Positions 1 to 12,100 of a stretch of DNA of 64,000 nt are shown here, piece by piece. The notes under the pieces are model-generated. The model searched no databases and was not told where the DNA came from. It worked only from the letters and a program-made list of their open reading frames with translations. Source of the stretch: Bombyx mori. Its lineage: Eukaryota; Arthropoda; Insecta; Lepidoptera; Bombycidae. Location of the stretch: assembly GCF_030269925.1 (NCBI RefSeq), contig NC_085124.1, positions 7,750,001 to 7,814,000 of the forward strand, in the 5' to 3' direction. Each line of letters starts with the position of its first letter. Positions within the stretch are counted from its first letter, which is position 1. The translations under genes and the position numbers were made by a program.

Positions 1-19
1 TCATCAATTTTTTTTTTAG

Positions 20-2474
20 GTATAAGCTTACAGGGTATTGAACAATATGCTGCTCGTCCAAATCGGCATGTAATTCAACCTCCTCAGCAAGCTCCTGCAC
101 CTCGCACCCCAGCTATGTTGTCAGCTGGCTCTAAAGCTAAACCAGCACCACATATACCTTTTCATTTGCCTCCATTACCAGATCCACATGCATACATCAG
201 AACACCTGTGAGTATAAACCTTTAACCACAAATGTTATACTAAATAATAAGTAGGTAGTTGAATGATTTTTTGTTTAGTTTTAATCAAAATACAAAGCGA
301 AGGATATAAAACAAAATGATTAAATAAATCATTGGGGACTTTTGAGGTGATGCTTAGTATTTTGCAGCAAAATAGAAATTAAAAGTTTTTTATGTTTTTT
401 TTATTGCTTAGGTTTGTGGACGACATTTTCGCCCATCTGGTGTTAAGTGGTTACCGGAGCCCATAGACATCTACAACGTAAATGCTGTCACCCACCTTGA
501 GATATGAGTTCCAAGGTCTCAGTATAGTTACAACGGGTACCCCACTCTTCCAACCAAAATACATTACTGCTTCACGCCAGAAGTAGGCAGGATGGTGGTA
601 CCTACCTGTGCGGACTCACAAGAGGTCCTACCACCATAATTACGCGAATTATAATTTTACGGGTTTCATTTTTATTACACGATGTTATTCTTTCACAGTG
701 GAAGTCAATTGAGAACATTTGTTTAGTATGTATTTCATTAGAAAAATTTGTACTTGCCAGCGTGCTTTGAACACCAGTGCATTACTGGATACTAATGCAC
801 CGGACTTCTTATCCTTTAGGCCACGATGACTTCATTGTGATCAGTTTTGATGTTTATCATTTTTTATGAAGCAAAAAACCTTCTGCCAATATGTATATTC
901 TTGAATAAATAAAGTTTGTGACTTCTAAATCGAACTAATTCGTTGTTTTTTTTTTAATTACAGACTCACAAGCAACCAGTAACTGAATATGAAGCCATTC
1001 GAGAGAAGGCAGCAACCCAAAAAAGAGACATTGAACGTGCTTTGACTAAATTCTTAGCAAAGACAAGTGAAACCCATAATTTATTTAATACAGAAGACAA
1101 TCAGGTTTTTCCATGTATGAATAAACTCCTTTCATTTTGTATTAGGAATATTTCTCTTTATAGAGATATTAATAGACTGTTAACATCTCATGACCATGTC
1201 ACTCATGTGATAAAAAGAAATGCATGTGTAATATATGTTCATAAAACTTCTTCCAGGATAAAAGAATAACATTTATAAAAAAATGCAACACATAGGCAGC
1301 TACTACCATGCATCCTTTTTCTGACAAGAAGGGGTGATGTGTTTTGGTTTGAACGATAGAACAGTTATTAAAAATATATTATCGAGATTTCAACCTTATG
1401 TCTCAAAGAGTGGGTGGCATTCACATTGTGATCTTTAGAGATTTTGGTAACCACTTAACACTAGGGGGCCTTGTACTTTATATAGTAGAAAACAGTATTT
1501 TATGAAGAATTTTAGTAGAAGTTCTTTTATTTCATAATTGTGAGTATGGTATCACCTTAAACTGAAGCTGAAATGTATAAAAAAAATTAAAATCTATATT
1601 GAAGTTAATCAAAATCTATACATAATGTGATTAATCTCACATGTTTCAGTAATCGCCTGTAAGCCTACGTTTCCAGCTTATTTGCCCTGTCTTTTACCAA
1701 CGGACCAAGTCTTTGATTTTGATGAATTAGAATATCATTTTCAAGTCGCTAACAGAACTGAAGACTTGCCTGCTGATAAAAAAGGTATAATCTATATATT
1801 AATATGTGAAGCAAAAACTTTGTATCCCTTTTTACGAAAATTGCCTGGACGGAGGAGTATGAAATTTTCCACACTTATACAGAATATAGAGAAGAAGTGC
1901 ACAATGCTAATATTTTTTTAAAATAATGCATAAAAGATACATTAAATCAATAAAGAAAACATTACACACACTACATAATAATATCATGTATTTGACGCAC
2001 TGCATACTATTTATTGTCAAACTTTTGTTCTTGACGTCTGTGGTCAAATTGAGAATAGATTAAATATTGTTTGTCTTTATAATTTTTTTTTATAGTGTAA
2101 CCTTGGCGAAATTTGTGATTATAGAAGTATAAAATACAATCATAATATTGTACAAACATACAATTCCAATTAATTATAGTCGAATTTCGACTACTGCGGG
2201 ACCTCTAGTAAAACATTAAATTACAATCCAGTGTGTAAAATATGCTCGGCCCAATAGTCACAAGTTTGAAGTATTCTCAAATTGAATTTGTTGTTTATAA
2301 TTAGTTTGAATTTATAGTGGATTTAGAACTTTATATAATCTATATCCTTTTTCAGATCAATCAGACAATGAAGGCGAAAATGGCGCTGACAATGATAATG
2401 CAAATATTTCACAATCTGAAAATCAAGAAAGTGCATTAACATCCAGTCCAGAGAGAAATAAATCTGGTGGATAG
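20..2474 (+). CDS. TAF8: TAF8, TFIID subunit 8 (3' half of the gene)
   Basis: TAF8 is a nuclear subunit of the general transcription factor TFIID; its N-terminal histone fold pairs with TAF10. Only the C-terminal part is here, as four exons: 20-207, 964-1114, 1650-1784 and 2356-2474 (stop TAG 2472-2474). All have AG/GT borders and matching phases and give 196 residues; the histone-fold exons lie left of the window. Visible family signatures are the proline-rich HIPFHLPPLPDPHAYIRTP block, then EKAATQKRDIERALTKFLAKT, then VFPLIACKP created across the exon 2/3 junction, then an acidic Asp/Glu/Ser-rich tail ending ERNKSGG. Intron 1 carries a full SINE and intron 3 is largely a Helitron starting 6 bp after the donor. 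The gene converges with PSMB2. Identification rests on remembered similarity to animal TAF8 and is strong. Confidence 0.93.
395..832 (-). mobile_element. Full-length tRNA-headed SINE (family A, Bm1-like)
   Basis: On the minus strand this begins with a tRNA-like head (A-box-like TGGCCTAAAGG, degenerate B box), continues through the body and ends in a poly-A tail (poly-T at 395 on +). It is a full but diverged copy of the most abundant short repeat in the window, lying in TAF8 intron 1. I believe the family is Bm1, but the name is from memory. Confidence 0.85.
1388..1470 (+). repeat. Family A SINE 3' fragment
   Basis: A diverged 3' piece of family A (TCTCAAAG.GTGGGTGGC, then TAACCACTTAACAC) in TAF8 intron 2. 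No head and no clear poly-A remain. Confidence 0.7.
1791..2208 (+). mobile_element. Non-autonomous Helitron, family D copy 1 (TAF8 intron 3)
   Basis: It starts with TCTATATATTAATATGTGAAG and ends with CTAG before a host T, with a short hairpin (AGTCG AATTT CGACT) just upstream of the end, which is the classic Helitron terminus. Insertion is between A and T. Related copies lie at 27396-27828 (-) and 60652-61101 (+). It encodes nothing. Its left end is 6 bp from the exon 3 donor of TAF8. Confidence 0.85.
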
Positions 2475-3561
2475 ATTAATTATTTAGATAGTAATTTAAA
2501 TTTGTTTTAAAATTCAAGTATATTTGAGTCGACTAATAGCAAAGCCGGCAATGTGACTTTTGGAAAATTATTGGTAAATCAGAAAAACGAATTATTGACT
2601 TTGTATTCCATTGGCAGTCACAAAACTCTTCTGAACGACATCTTAGATAAATAACAGGTTAAGTATTAACCTTTATTTAATGCAGGTTTTGAACCGTATT
2701 CTTTGAAGGAGACGATTATATTCAAATCAATCTGTATTGACATATCAATAACATTTTTTTGTCCAAATGCACAGATTGCCACCTTTGATAATAGACGACT
2801 CATTTATAAGTACATTGATTGTTTTTTCTCTTCGTTCTTCATTAATATATGAGAATAATACCTTCGAACCGAACATACCTAAAGGATTATTATATCCATC
2901 CATAGTATTCCATAGATCATTATGGAAACAATAAGGAAACATCAACGTTGATAAATCGTAAAAAAATATTTGTGTATAAATTAAATCAGATTTTTTTTTA
3001 CTAATATTTTAGTGTATATCTTTCGCATTTTAATTAGTATTTTTGATACAGTCGGGTTTTTTGTTTAGTTAATTGATTTGTTGTAGATAACGGGTTAGAT
3101 AGGTAATTAAGTAGATGATCTTCGTAAACAAATATTCTAGAACAGACGCAAATATTTTTATTGCGTTAGGAGGTAGACGAGCATACACTCTGCCTAATGG
3201 GGGTGCTTACCGATACACATATATGCATCAGTAACGCATAGCTGAACCGTTGCCTGCCACATAAGATTATTTTCAAACAAAAAAAGACATATAGCGCCCG
3301 GAAAATACCGCGGAGGGAATTTCAAAGTCGACCCTACCTACTAATACTACGTGATAAAAATGATCTCTGAAAACGGATATCTGATAATTGAACGGATAAG
3401 AGTCGAGATTGTGTGGCATTCGGCAAACTACCTTTAGCAATTCCCCAGAGAACTCCCCATGGATCATGTTACAAAACAAAGAGAACCGAAGTCCCTTCGT
3501 AGTTCAAACTCCAAGGTTCTAAATTATCCATGAGAACGTGATGAGATTATCGACAATCCAA

Positions 3562-3988
3562 CCACTTCGATAAAGCGGCACGACACGAGAACCCTCTCAT
3601 CGTGGCCGCCGGTAACTACATTCCCGATCCAGCGGACAGAATGGAAAACAGTCGACGTCGCCCAAAACACGTCATCTCGGATCCTCCTGATCCACTAACG
3701 GTGCTTCTAGGTACTTCAAGCACCCGTCACCGTTCTCGTCGAACCCGTCGCTTGCGACGAAGGGCTCGACGAGTAAATTAACCCTCAGACAGAGCCCACT
3801 GAGTTTCTCGCCGGATCTTCTCAGTGGGTCGCGATTCCGATCCGGTGGTAGATTCTGCGAAGCACGACTCTTGCTAGGGTTCGTGTTAGCATCGTCAACA
3901 GGCTTGAGCCCCGTGAGCTCACCTACTAGTTAAGGTTACGCTGGAATAGCCTCTCTAGGCTACCAGCTTAGGTAGGAAAAAAAAAAAA
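3562..3988 (+). mobile_element. Retroposon family B, intact with 10-bp TSD
   Basis: The element is flanked by perfect direct repeats GACAATCCAA at 3552-3561 and 3989-3998 and ends in a 12-A tail after CTTAGGTAGG. It contains the core CTCGCCGGATCTTCTCAG and GATCCGGTGGTAGATTCTGC that recurs at about 16.4-17.0, 21.8, 24.95, 46.6 and 55.8 kb. It has no coding capacity. It is an abundant silkworm-type short retroposon whose formal name I cannot confirm. Confidence 0.88.
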
Positions 3989-4089
3989 GACAATCCAAAC
4001 GGCCGTCTTTTGCAAGGAGTTAAATGAAAGCAACTAGTAGTTGGGAGACCCGCCCAGAGTTGGGAACCCTACCCCACGCTAGGTCAGAC

Positions 4090-4216
4090 ATAGACCTTAC
4101 AACTTATATCTCAAGGTGGGCGGCGCATTTACGTTGTAGATGTCTATGGGCTCCAGTAACCACTTAACACCAGATGGGCTGTGAGCTCGTCCACCCATCA
4201 AAGCAACAAAAAAAAA
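4090..4216 (+). repeat. Family A SINE 3' fragment
   Basis: 5'-truncated copy from ACCTTACAACTTATATCTC to the terminal CACCCATC and A-rich tail. Confidence 0.85.
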
Positions 4217-5110
4217 TTATCTCATTGAAATAGTAATAGATAAGACGTAATGCTATAAACATGCTTATTACGTGAGAAGCAAGAGTATGCATTACTCTCG
4301 CGCAAGTTTTATTTTTACAGTATTCGTGCAAATTCTAAATTGCGGCGACATGACAAATATTCTTTCAATGAATTTTTAAAGGTCACTAAATTGAATTCAT
4401 CTCATTTAGATATTCGCCTTAAAAGTTCTCGATGGATCGCATGACATTGATATGCAGGATGAAAAGCGTGGGGGAGACTGCAGTGCACTTAATGGAACAC
4501 CCGTGTTAAAAGTCCTGGCATCGGAACAGCAATTGGCTTTTTTCAGTTCCTTGGAGATTCTGGAGAATGGTACACACAAAGGATGCCCACTGAACAGCCA
4601 TGACTTTAATCATGACATCAGCTGCCAATCTCCAACGTAATGTAGGAGTCTGGTGCTAAGAACCTGCTCTATCATATTGGAAGATAAAGAAGTTATCAAG
4701 AGTAGTCTGTAACTATCCTAAAGGTTCTGACCCACGCTGCTTGGATCTCTACCCATGTCTACCCACATGAGTAGTAAATTTTTTTTATTGCCATGGTGGG
4801 CAGTTGAGTTTACGAACCACTTGGTGGTAAGTTGCTGATAGTCTGGCACTCAGGTGCACCATCAAACAGCTGCTACCTAAAGTAGTAATTATCTCTTAGG
4901 CTACTACTAAGAGAAAATATTCTACTTCTTAAAATATAACAACACAATTTTGAAATACATATAAGCCTATTATTATAATTAAGCCATAGTAATTACCAGT
5001 TAGAAAAAACAACCATCAAAGATATACCAGCTTGCAGTATGAATAATATTATGATGTTAAATGAATTTGATCACTAGTCATCTTACTCATAAAATTTATT
5101 CATTTAAAAG

Positions 5111-5116
5111 TTTATT
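5111..5116 (-). terminator. Candidate poly-A signal of PSMB2
   Basis: AATAAA on the minus strand, 22 nt after the PSMB2 stop codon; a second AATAAA lies at 5095-5100. Placement fits, but cleavage is not demonstrated. Confidence 0.5.
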
Positions 5117-5137
5117 TTCCATACAAAAAAGTGAAAA

Positions 5138-6315
5138 TTATTGAAGAGATGCAGAATTAATGGTGGGCAGCACTTTAATCCCATCACGGTTTACAACAGT
5201 CACTTGGAAATTGGGGAGACTAACAAACAATCTTTTGTGAACTTCTTGAACACACTTCTTAAGGATGTCATATGCCTCTGTTTCTGTAGCATCTGAAATG
5301 AATAATGTTTTTATTTTGAGTTGCCACTTGATTAATACATTATTAAATTTATAAAATATTTTTACAGATGTTGAAATATAAACAAATATTATTAACTACT
5401 AACCTTTTTTATGGTAACGATCCATAATACTCAAACTTAGATATCCACCATAACCATGAGCTGCAAATGGTACCTTCACGCTTGATGCTAAATAGTCCAT
5501 AAAATACAGTTCAGGTCCATTTTCTTTATCATAACCACCCATGAGCACATTTACAAAGTAGGGAGTCTGTAATTTTTTAGAATAAATATTGAAACTTCTC
5601 AACAGTACAAAAATTTTCAACTAATAGTTAATTCTATAGGTACAATAATTGATTAAGAATCAAGATTTTTTGTGGAGAATGTTCATCGTCATCATCAACG
5701 CACAATCGTCCACTGCTCGACACAGATCTCAATTCATACCACTGAGTCTTCAGCTCTCCGAAAAATAATAACTGTCATGAATCAATCATAATAGAAATAA
5801 AAACACAACTTACACTGCTCCTAAGATACTCTGCGAGATTACGACGTGTGAAACTGGCTGCAGCTGAGGGCCCCAATTCATACCCATTACGCATTTTATA
5901 CAACTGAATATTTTTTGCAATATATTCAGCAAATTGATTTGTGTCTCCTGAGTCACCAATGACACCCATTACTAATCTATCAGATATCTTATAGATCTTT
6001 TCTTCATCTGTAAAATAGAATAAAAACTTTGATTATATAGTATAGTTTATTTGAAAAATTGGTATTAGAAGTTAGATTCCATTAGTACAAATAAAATGCC
6101 AAAAAGCAACCTAACAAGTTTACTTGAACCGTTTTTAGATCTGTTTTTATTTATAAAACTAATTTGATCTGAAAATACAGAGGATTCTGTTACAAATTTG
6201 CAAACTCACCGTCTTTCATGATCATAATGCTGTGGCTGTTGCTCTGATCGGCTGCTATCATAACAAAGTCGTTGCACTGTATTCCTAAGAGACATTGTAA
6301 GTTTATATTTGACAT
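5138..6315 (-). CDS. PSMB2: Proteasome subunit beta type-2 (20S core)
   Basis: This is a structural, non-catalytic beta subunit of the 20S proteasome (beta4 position). Four exons on minus, 6315-6210, 6007-5814, 5566-5404 and 5292-5138, total 618 nt (205 residues plus stop) with consistent GT-AG borders. The protein starts [13 protein letters not shown]. The start is chosen because human PSMB2 begins only a few residues before the equivalent GIQ, and because an inactive subunit needs no propeptide. Family blocks visible are [43 protein letters not shown] (across a splice), [11 protein letters not shown] and [19 protein letters not shown]. It lacks a Thr-1 catalytic site after a cleaved pro-segment, as expected. 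It diverges from YKT6 and converges with TAF8. Length equals that of the animal orthologue. Confidence 0.97.
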
Positions 6316-7555
6316 TTTGCAGTCGTATTACTTAATTAGCTTTCACTGCAAATAGTCTTTTCAAGATAGAGATACTTCAATCAATTGAACTGAATTATTT
6401 ACTTAATTAACTTAGCTATTCTGCCTGTGCGGCCTTAAATTTCATAAATTGTCAAATCACTTTCAGTGTTGTCAGTGTTGAGAGTGTTGCGTGCATACCT
6501 TGGTATTGGTAGTAATTCATGGTTTCGGTTTTTTGGAGAAAAGTTGGAGCTATATTTCGTTTACCTATGTGATAGGAATTAATAAGTAGTTAAAATACAA
6601 AAAAGAAAGTGCACTAATGTGGGAAAATGAAACAAAGCTGCTGGACGTCACTTCTCGGGATCCTCCAAAAAGTCTCAGTAGATGACCACCATTTTATTAA
6701 GATTATATTTCATCCCATATCATCTCATCTCATTTCATTTGATTTCATACCAGTTGATTAATGTCTCGAATTAATAATCTTCATTTCATTTCATCATTTT
6801 TCATATAAATAAGAAAATAAATTAAAATAAAACATGACTTAAAGGTCTCTGGCGTTAATGAACGCACATTTTTATGATGCGTAAGCCGGAACGCACGAGA
6901 TGTGGGAAAAAGAATATAGTCTGTGACACGGGACCTTTTTACCGCCAAATATTTAAAACGACAAATAATTTATAATGTGTTTAATAACTAATGTAATATA
7001 ATTACTTAGAATTGTTTATGCCGCTACAACAATAAAATTTATATTGTTTCAACTGTGGTGTTAATTACATAAAACACGACTACGGCGAAATAAAGAAGGG
7101 ACTCTATATGAGCTCCCTTAGGTCTTAGTTACCAGGTCATAAAATCCCTTAAAAAAATTCTTAATAATCTGTGAAAGAGATATTCTCATGACGTAGGCAT
7201 TAAGACATTTATGACAAATAACCAAGGCCAAATAGTAAAAAATCACTTTTTACGATTTCACGAAGAAAAATTATCTTACAAATGTATTAAAATAATTTTA
7301 AGACTTTTGTCTGATTTCGGGTAATCTAATATTGTAGCACGTCCAAGATTGTACAAACGTAAAATTCATTCAGAAGGCTCATTTACGACGAATTAAACGA
7401 CGAGCTATTGAATCTTGGGTAATATATTTTTTCTTTTATTTTGAATTCTTCTAATATATTTCTTAAAATTCAGACTTTTCATTATTTTTGTAGTTTTTCT
7501 GTATTAAAACTGTTTTAATTTTCAGAGACCGAGCGATAAAAATTATCTAACAAAA
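6316..7555. other. Divergent PSMB2/YKT6 intergenic region with YKT6 5' UTR intron
   Basis: Both genes must be driven from this 1.2-kb interval. A likely intron in the YKT6 5' UTR runs 7419-7525 (donor GGTAATAT, acceptor TTTTCAG), placing a non-coding exon just left of 7418. Around 6700-6800 there is a low-complexity stretch rich in CATCTCATTTCATTT. I see no TATA box I would defend, as expected for housekeeping promoters. No gene or mobile element is recognised. Confidence 0.55.
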
Positions 7556-8152
7556 ATGGTGAAAGTTTATGCACTACTTGTATTGTACAAAGGGATTAAT
7601 AATGCATCCATTCTGAAAGGTGCTTATGATCTTCGGAGTTTTAGTTATTTTCAAAGAAGTTCAGTGCAAGAATTTATGACTTTTGTTAGTAAAACTATGG
7701 TAGAGAGGACACATCCAGCATCAAGGCAATCAGTTAAGGAAGGAGAGTATATGTTGCAAGTGTATGTGCGTGCAGATAATTTAGCTGGAGTATTGATATC
7801 CGATCACGAGTATCCTAACAGAGTAGCACACACTTTGATCACTAAAACTCTTGATGAGTTTACAGCTGCAGTTCCATCAAGCACTTGGGCTACGGGTAAA
7901 GAATCAACAATTGATTTTCCATCATTGGCTTTACATTTAGAAAAATACCAAAATCCCAAAGAAGCTGATGCATTGACGAAAATTCAAAATGATCTGGATG
8001 AAACGAAAATTATTTTACATGATACAATAAAAGCTGTACTTGAGAGAGGTGAGAAGTTAGATGATTTGGTTGCTAAGTCAGACAGCCTGTCGATGCACAG
8101 TAAAGCATTTTATAAGACTGCGGCAAAAACTAACAGTTGTTGTAATTTTTGA
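7556..8152 (+). CDS. YKT6: YKT6 R-SNARE (longin domain, prenylated)
   Basis: A single coding exon of 198 residues, the usual length. Residues 1 to about 130 form the longin domain (MVKVYALLVLYKG; FSYFQRSSVQEFM); residues about 138-198 form the R-SNARE helix, with zero-layer Arg164 in VLERGEKLDDLV. YKT6 cycles between cytosol and membranes and acts in Golgi, endosome and autophagosome-lysosome fusion. There is no transmembrane segment; the protein ends NSCCNF, giving CAAX-like C195-C196-N197-F198 for lipidation. The ATG follows ACAAAA, a good context, and an upstream 5'-UTR intron is likely. The tail differs from the vertebrate CCAIM end as I remember it, because position 194 is Ser rather than the palmitoylated Cys. 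Confidence 0.98.
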   Translation: MVKVYALLVLYKGINNASILKGAYDLRSFSYFQRSSVQEFMTFVSKTMVERTHPASRQSVKEGEYMLQVYVRADNLAGVLISDHEYPNRVAHTLITKTLDEFTAAVPSSTWATGKESTIDFPSLALHLEKYQNPKEADALTKIQNDLDETKIILHDTIKAVLERGEKLDDLVAKSDSLSMHSKAFYKTAAKTNSCCNF

Positions 8153-11100
8153 ACAGTATATTATTATGATTAACTGTTAACAAAAATGGCCATAACTATT
8201 GTAGTATTGTTGATAGTTGCTGAATGCTATGTACTATTTAAAAAAATTATATGAGGTTTGATATAGCTTTTAGGGATTATAAAATATAATTGTATCTCTG
8301 ATTAATCTGTAACCTGTCACTAAGAGAGTGGCAACTAGCCACAAATACTAAAACCAATTTTAGCAAAGGCTTGAAGAATTATCCTGACCCATCGAATTAA
8401 AAGTTCAAACAAATATTGAATCATCATCTTTTCCTTAAGAAATTTCCTTTTATGTTTGTCTGGAAGTTTGTTTCCTAAAATTTAAAAATTTTAGAGGGAT
8501 AATTTATTTTATTACCTCTTGAGATTACGTTTGTGTTGTAAATTATGATTGTAACTCTAAATCATACAATTATGGCTAAGAGCCAAGAAAAAAAAAAATT
8601 AGTTGAAGACTTTTGGGTTTGTTAGAATTGGAGAGCAACATAATTATTAACATTACAACATTATTATTTATATTATTGAGTAATTTAAGAGCAGTGAGTT
8701 TAATGTTTAAACTACAAATGGGTCATCATGTCATACTAATTAAAATTGATTATTCCAAAGTAGTATAGTATATCATGAAAATAACTCTAAGGTACCAAGT
8801 GTACATATGTTGTAACTTGTTATTCTGTTGCAGATTACTGTAGTATACTTGAATTCTTAACTAATTAAATTTTTGGTCTTAATTGCAATTGTTAAACAAG
8901 TCCAGATGCAGACATTTTGAATTATTTTCATCATCACAATGAATGTCGACTTACAGTATTGGTCTAAGGTCTAATAAATGGGTTAAGGATCGTGTGATTT
9001 CATTGCAATAATGTACAAAAAACCATGCACAAAACATTTGCAATAACAGCTTAGAAAAGAAAGATTGTGAAAGTGACTTATTTCATGGTTTTTACTAAAA
9101 TTTAAATGTGAGCTTTATTTAAGTGATAAATGGTTAAATAGGAATAGAAGTTTAACAATTCAGAGAAAAATGTTATAATTATGAATTATGAAGTCTTCTT
9201 ATTGCATTCCTCAAAAATGATGTTGTTAAAAAATAAATATATCTATGTATGAAAAAATTATTAATGGTAATGTATAGGCCAGTTATTAAAGAAAAATTTG
9301 ATCAAATGCTGCAGTTTATCAAATTCGATTATATTATACAAGTTGAAGTAGTTTGCAAAATTGATCTGAACTGTTGGGATGATGTAACAATATTCCGATA
9401 ATAGCTAGCCATTAGGAGAAAATTGCCATTCAAGAGTTGAATTCGTGACATTAATTTTAACAGGCAAGAATGATCTGTTCTGCTCTTAATTAAGAAATTC
9501 GTTATCAGCAGGCTTGTTTATAGGCATATTATTTATTATGTGCAAATATAAAGACATTGCACTGAGAATGTTTAATATTTTGAAAATATTCAATTCTTCA
9601 ATTGCATCACAACTGCTAAACAAGTTTGATCTAGTGAGTCTGTGACACTATTCATTCAGTCACAACCAAAGTTCATTCATAACCCTTGCAGAGGTGTCGG
9701 TCATAATCACACGTTTAGGATTACACATGGTGGATGCATTACATACAGTGCCTGAAACAAATTCTGTATAATGCAATGGGATAAAATCGTGATGATCATG
9801 TTTGCTTCCATTGCCATCTTTATAGCAATATATAGATATTGTCAAAGGCATGGGAGCCTGTTTGTAGCTAGCATTTGGTATTAAAATAATAGTAAAGAAC
9901 AGGAACAAATGTAACTATAGTATCATATTTACCATCTATAAACAATTGAAAATCATTTAGTATTGGCGTCAGTTGCCTGAATGGCAACATGAAGACGTGA
10001 TATTTTTGTGCTCATACTCATGAATCTTTTATATTGCTTTTTCGTTAACATGTTGAACGCCACATGAAAAATCGACTATTTTCATTCAGGCCATGATGCT
10101 CACCGGTGAGCCTTTTACTGGTGATAGCACGTCTTGTGAGTCTGCACTGGTATGTACCATCGTCCTGCCTATATCTTCCACCCATCTAAGCAATAAAAAA
10201 AAGCCTTATCGTAGTGAAACGTTCGGCCATGAGGCTCGCCCGGGAGTCACGCGAGGGTTCCAACGTAAACGCTTCCTACACACAAATTGCAGCTATCAAA
10301 CAAAACGCGTATGAAAGTGAGCCGCGTGGCCCTTTAACCAAACCGAACGCCTTGGTTTTCAAATCCCATAGAAAGTTGGTTCTTATCAAGATTATTTATT
10401 GCCTTTTAAAATATCTTAAAAACTAGCCTGTAAAATTCGCTAATTTTCACCATCCGTGCAAATTATCGCATTTTATATATTTTAGAATTCAAATCTAGTT
10501 GTTAAAAATTACTGATTCCCTGATTTTGGCTTGGCCTGAATGGTATAGTAAGTACGCTAGGCCCTTAAGTGGGCCGCATGGCATTCAAGGTGTTAATGAA
10601 GAAAAAAAAGAGAAAAACAGTTACATTTTATTTTTATCATTATAAATGTAAACAAGCCTTAGGATATGTTAAAAGTTAATGAAACCTATGAAATATGTAT
10701 GTAATTTGAAAATTATGAAATGTAAAGAAACGCTGATGTGAATAGGGAAATTCCCTTTTTTGGTGTTAAGGCTTAACAGTTAAGCAGAAAAAGATCTATA
10801 TTTAATGTACTAATCTAAATCGAACATATTGTACCTTCAATAGTATATTATATTTATCTGCAATGTAGGTTAAAACATACTTTATTTTGGGTGATAATTT
10901 TATTACATTACCAAATAAATAATTAGAATGTTAAAGAACGATGTGTATGTGTTGAAGAGTCGGATTCCAATTGTATATCCATTATTGTAACTAAATATAG
11001 TCGAATGTTTGCTGTTATCTTTATGTTTTTATTCTGTTCATTACCTTTATTCCAAAAAGTTGTGTTTCCGCCCCTACTAATAAAGGTAGTGTAACATTAA

Positions 11101-11396
11101 AATCATTTATTGTGTTTCTAAGAATATGAATTAAGCAAAGAGAGAATACAAAAAGTTAATACAGATGTGCATTGCCTATACAAATACTTGGATGGCGAAA
11201 AAGTGTCAATCTCATAAAGATATGAGATTTTTTGTCAACACCTAAAAGGTGAGACCCGGTGTATTGTTATCAAGCGATGCCACTGTCGTATTCAAGATTA
11301 GGCGATGCTACTAACAAAGGGAAGTACTGATTTTTTTTAGGATTTTTTTTTCATAATGGCGGACTCCATATTTTGACTCCAATTGCAAATAAATTA
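8153..11396. other. YKT6 3' flank, mostly unique AT-rich sequence
   Basis: This probably includes a long YKT6 3' UTR; AATAAA hexamers occur near 8970 and 9231. A minus-strand open frame at 9660-9908 (82 codons, hydrophobic first 14 residues) matches nothing I know. A rearranged family A SINE sits at 10105-10205. Nothing else is recognised. Confidence 0.5.
10105..10205 (+). repeat. Family A SINE with large internal deletion
   Basis: The 5' body (CTTTTACTGGTGATAGCAC to CTGCCTATATCT) is joined directly to the terminal CCACCCATCTAAGCAATAAA plus poly-A, skipping about 150 bp of the family body. Confidence 0.75.
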
Positions 11397-11795
11397 TCTT
11401 TTTTTATGAATGAGGCCTTTACCTTTTTATCAGGACAGGTGCGCGAGCATAGTCTCGGTCAGGAGGGGTGCACAGCAGCCAAAGCGCCTCCAAAGCAGAC
11501 CTAACAACTCAAGAGCAGTTGCTTCGCGAAGGTCCCACAGAAAATCCAGCGAGAAACTCAGCGGGCTGTTTCAGTTAGGTTGCACGTCGGACCCTTTGCC
11601 GAGTTCGATGAGCACTTACCGGGGTCCCTAAACCTGCTCCTAGTGTTAGAGCTGAAGACGTCTAATGCAAGAGTTCTTGGATCTAATGGATCCGTAAGGA
11701 CGTGCTTAGGGCGTCGACGGTGACTTGCTTCTGCGTGATCAGGATTCGGGGTGTAGTCAGAGGCGGCGTCAGCATTATCATGACGCATTGTAACA
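11397..11795 (-). mobile_element. Retroposon family C (relative of family B)
   Basis: On minus it ends in an A-rich tail at about 11400. It shares CTGAGTTTCTCGC-type core sequence with family B but has its own middle (ACACTAGGAGCAGG, GGACCCCGGTAA) and head. Other copies are at 27858-28290 (-, interrupted) and 35791-36157 (+). Frames within it are incidental. Confidence 0.8.
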
Positions 11796-12100
11796 AGATT
11801 TCAAACACGGCGTGTCGTGACCGAAATGATAAAAAGATTCAAGGTGTAATTCGATTAAACGATACGACTATGGCAATGTTCGAAGAACGTAAACAGCAGT
11901 TTTTTTTAATGCAATGCTGACCTTACACTGGTTTATAAAACACTTCCGTGGTGGGATAACGTGTAAACATGTAAAATAGAAATCGACACGAATTGTATAA
12001 TTACTGAGACGTGATGGGCCCGCGCTGGTAGATTAACTTAATTTTGATTGTTTTTATTTTACAAATTGTTAATTTGTTTATGTAGCAAGTCCAAGAGTTT

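Larger units (their letters stand above)
2475..5110. other. TAF8-PSMB2 convergent intergenic/3'-flank region
   Basis: This follows the TAF8 stop codon. An ATTAAA at 2980-2985 is a possible poly-A signal for TAF8. The stretch otherwise holds one intact retroposon (3562-3988), a SINE tail (4090-4216) and AT-rich sequence. The short open frames at 2745-2945, 3273-3479 and 4452-4640 lack recognisable domains or splice context, and I do not consider them genes. Confidence 0.6.

Noticed and set aside
1042..1269. 75-codon plus frame as its own gene
   Set aside because: Its start is inside TAF8 exon 2 and it runs into the intron.
7556..8152. Other longin SNARE (VAMP7 or SEC22)
   Set aside because: No transmembrane segment and a terminal cysteine pair; YKT6 fits throughout.
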